Shown here: piece after piece, positions 63,005 to 64,000 of the stretch
Numbering within the stretch: position 1 is the first letter of the stretch
Layout of the letters: every line of letters starts with the position of its first letter
Origin: Desulfuromonadaceae bacterium
Lineage (GTDB): Bacteria; Desulfobacterota; Desulfuromonadia; Geobacterales; Pseudopelobacteraceae
Direction: 5' to 3'
Assembly (NCBI GenBank): GCA_028683855.1
Contig: JAQUHA010000014.1
Location: 34,495 to 98,494 of the forward strand
Length of the DNA: 64,000 nt
Notes under the pieces: model-generated
Database searches by the model: none
What the model saw: only the letters and a program-made list of their open reading frames with translations
What the model was told of the DNA's origin: nothing
Program-made: the position numbers and the translations under genes

Positions 63005-63634
63005 TCAGGGGTGTAAGATTTGATTTTCTGTTGAGACGGCTAACAGTCCGGTTTCAAGAATTGGTGCTGCAGATATATCCTCAGCCTCCATAAGGTTGAC
63101 GAGCTTGTCCAGTGCCGCTGTTATTGATACAAGTTCAGATGGTGGGAGGCTCTTTAAGCCTCCTGATAGTTTCTCCTGCAGAGGTGACGGAGCGGTTACG
63201 GCAAGATGATTTCCTGCTTCTGTCAGACAAATCTGGACTTGACGACGATCTTTTATACTACGTATCCGGGAGACCAGGCCCTTCTCATCAAGGCGGTCAA
63301 CAATCCCGACAACTGTGCTTGGGCTGAGGAATACAATATTTGAGAGGCGGGTAATGGTCAATGGCCCGTTATCTTTTATGGCGAGAAGGCAGCCCAGCTG
63401 GGGGCCGGTAATCTGGTAGCCGGTATTCAACTTATGTGAATGCAGCTCGATAGCCCGGATAATCCGGCGTAGTGACTGAAAAATACGAAGCTCGTTATTT
63501 CCTTCAGGGATCTGAGGCGCTTCATTTAAAGAGGTGAGATTTAACGGTGCGGATGAGTCACCATCACCTGTATCCAGGCTGCTGTCTGAGTCGTTACTGC
63601 TGCTTTTTAAGTTAATGACTCCGGTCATGTTCAT
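63005..63634 (-). CDS. MarR-family transcriptional regulator
   Basis: A 209-residue protein. A low-complexity Ser/Asp N-terminus (about 10-45) is followed by a MarR domain: GYQITGPQLGCLLAIKDN, LTITRLSNIVFLSPSTVVGIVDRLDEKGLV and RSIKDRRQVQICLTEAG. The wing motif R-x-x-D-R-R is present. It lies 57 bases upstream of ablA on the same strand, so it could regulate the abl operon or be transcribed with it. A palindrome upstream suggests autoregulation. Confidence 0.92.
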   Translation of the reverse strand: MNMTGVINLKSSSNDSDSSLDTGDGDSSAPLNLTSLNEAPQIPEGNNELRIFQSLRRIIRAIELHSHKLNTGYQITGPQLGCLLAIKDNGPLTITRLSNIVFLSPSTVVGIVDRLDEKGLVSRIRSIKDRRQVQICLTEAGNHLAVTAPSPLQEKLSGGLKSLPPSELVSITAALDKLVNLMEAEDISAAPILETGLLAVSTENQILHP

Positions 63635-63658
63635 AATTCCATTCGATAGCTAAAATAT

Positions 63659-63672
63659 ATTTCTATAGAAAT
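63659..63672. promoter_or_regulatory. 14-bp palindrome upstream of the MarR gene
   Basis: ATTTCTATAGAAAT is a perfect inverted repeat, 25 bases before the MarR start codon, in an AT-rich promoter-like stretch. It is a good candidate autoregulatory operator for the regulator. Confidence 0.5.
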
Positions 63673-63913
63673 GATTCGCATACGAACAGTATCAGTTTGT
63701 TACGCGGAAGTCAAGCCCACCTCCGGCGGTTATTATACGGAAATAGATGATTTGCTTTAAGAAGCCTGTACCCCCGAGCCGGAATAAATTTTATTGAAAT
63801 TATGGCTTTATGCGTTTTGTTCTGTTAGTCTCTATCTGTCAGGCAGTTATTTGAAAGGACAATTAATGAAGGGTTAAGGTACTGACGGTTGTCAAGACAG
63901 AAAAATGATGAAA

Positions 63914-64000
63914 TTAAGTTTGGTTCAGCCCAGTTGAATGCCCCTTGTTCTTTGAAAGATCAGCTTGTTCAAGTAGTCCGTTGAAGTATACCTCTGCCGG
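63914..64000 (-). CDS. C-terminal end of a possible IS3-type transposase (gene runs past the window)
   Basis: Reading the minus strand from the window edge gives PAEVYFNGLLEQADLSKNKG followed by HSTGLNQT and a TAA, 28 codons with no stop before it. A TPAEVYF-like end is common in the integrase-core transposases of IS3 relatives. The following bases (toward 63890) run TTCTGTCTTGACAACC, which could belong to the element's terminal repeat. Very short, so tentative. Confidence 0.4.
   Translation of the reverse strand, partial: PAEVYFNGLLEQADLSKNKGHSTGLNQT

Overview
The window reads as the chromosome of a Gram-negative, Geobacter-like bacterium (Desulfuromonadia, Desulfobacterota). This rests on gene content and protein character, not on a database search. 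Supporting points are a SucA of the Geobacter type, a LysM protein and GspE/PilB-like ATPase cluster, MEMO and UbiD-family proteins, a lysine 2,3-aminomutase/acetyltransferase pair for N-acetyl-beta-lysine, and integron-integrase and RAYT remnants of a kind I associate with this group. Base composition is moderately AT-rich.

Layout. (1) 1-19 kb is ordinary core genome: truncated ksgA, rmuC, a Sua5/YciO protein, a small membrane protein, yihY, sucA, a receiver-like protein, a LysM protein, a GspE-like ATPase, a MEMO protein, a large sensor kinase on the minus strand, a TPR lipoprotein/periplasmic protein and a UbiD-type decarboxylase. (2) 19.0-23.2 kb is an accessory patch. It holds yefM-yoeB, a RAYT element with terminal inverted repeats and several truncated copies, a toxin-first vapC/vapB-like pair, a decapitated exported-protein pseudogene, a fragment of an integron-type integrase and relBE. 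(3) 23.5-27.7 kb is a MacA/LolD/FtsX-type ABC efflux operon. (4) 27.9-41.7 kb holds a membrane protein, fxsA, a small possible regulator, a trehalose synthase-maltokinase fusion, an NhaD antiporter, an SPFH protein, a DapB-like reductase, a KefB-type and a CPA-type cation/proton antiporter and a diguanylate cyclase. Salt and osmotic homeostasis is the common thread. (5) 41.8-56.4 kb is a CRISPR-Cas type III-A locus. (6) 56.4-58.1 kb is a hipBA module with strong palindromic operators. (7) 58.4-63.7 kb holds an MscS-family channel, an ablA-ablB-marC operon and a MarR regulator. The last 90 bases look like the C-terminus of a transposase.

The CRISPR locus is the most interesting part. It has cas6, an NE0113-type ring nuclease/CARF protein with a C-terminal extension, cas10 with intact HD and GGDD motifs, csm2 with an extra N-terminal Cys4 knuckle, csm3 and csm4. 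There is no csm5: a convergent ParE/Phd toxin-antitoxin pair sits exactly at the csm4 stop codon. Then come a Can2/Card1-like CARF nuclease, a Csm6-like CARF-HEPN protein (TIGR02710 type), a stand-alone HD protein, cas1, two different cas2 genes in tandem, a leader with a small well-started ORF, and 28 repeats with 27 spacers. A 12-bp palindrome inside a 17-bp exact repeat lies just before both cas6 and cas1, which suggests one shared regulator. Reading the spacers in reverse complement gives protein-like sequence. Two spacers encode the same peptide with almost every codon changed at the third position, so the array appears to have sampled two diverged homologues of one foreign gene, in the orientation that makes the crRNA antisense to mRNA.
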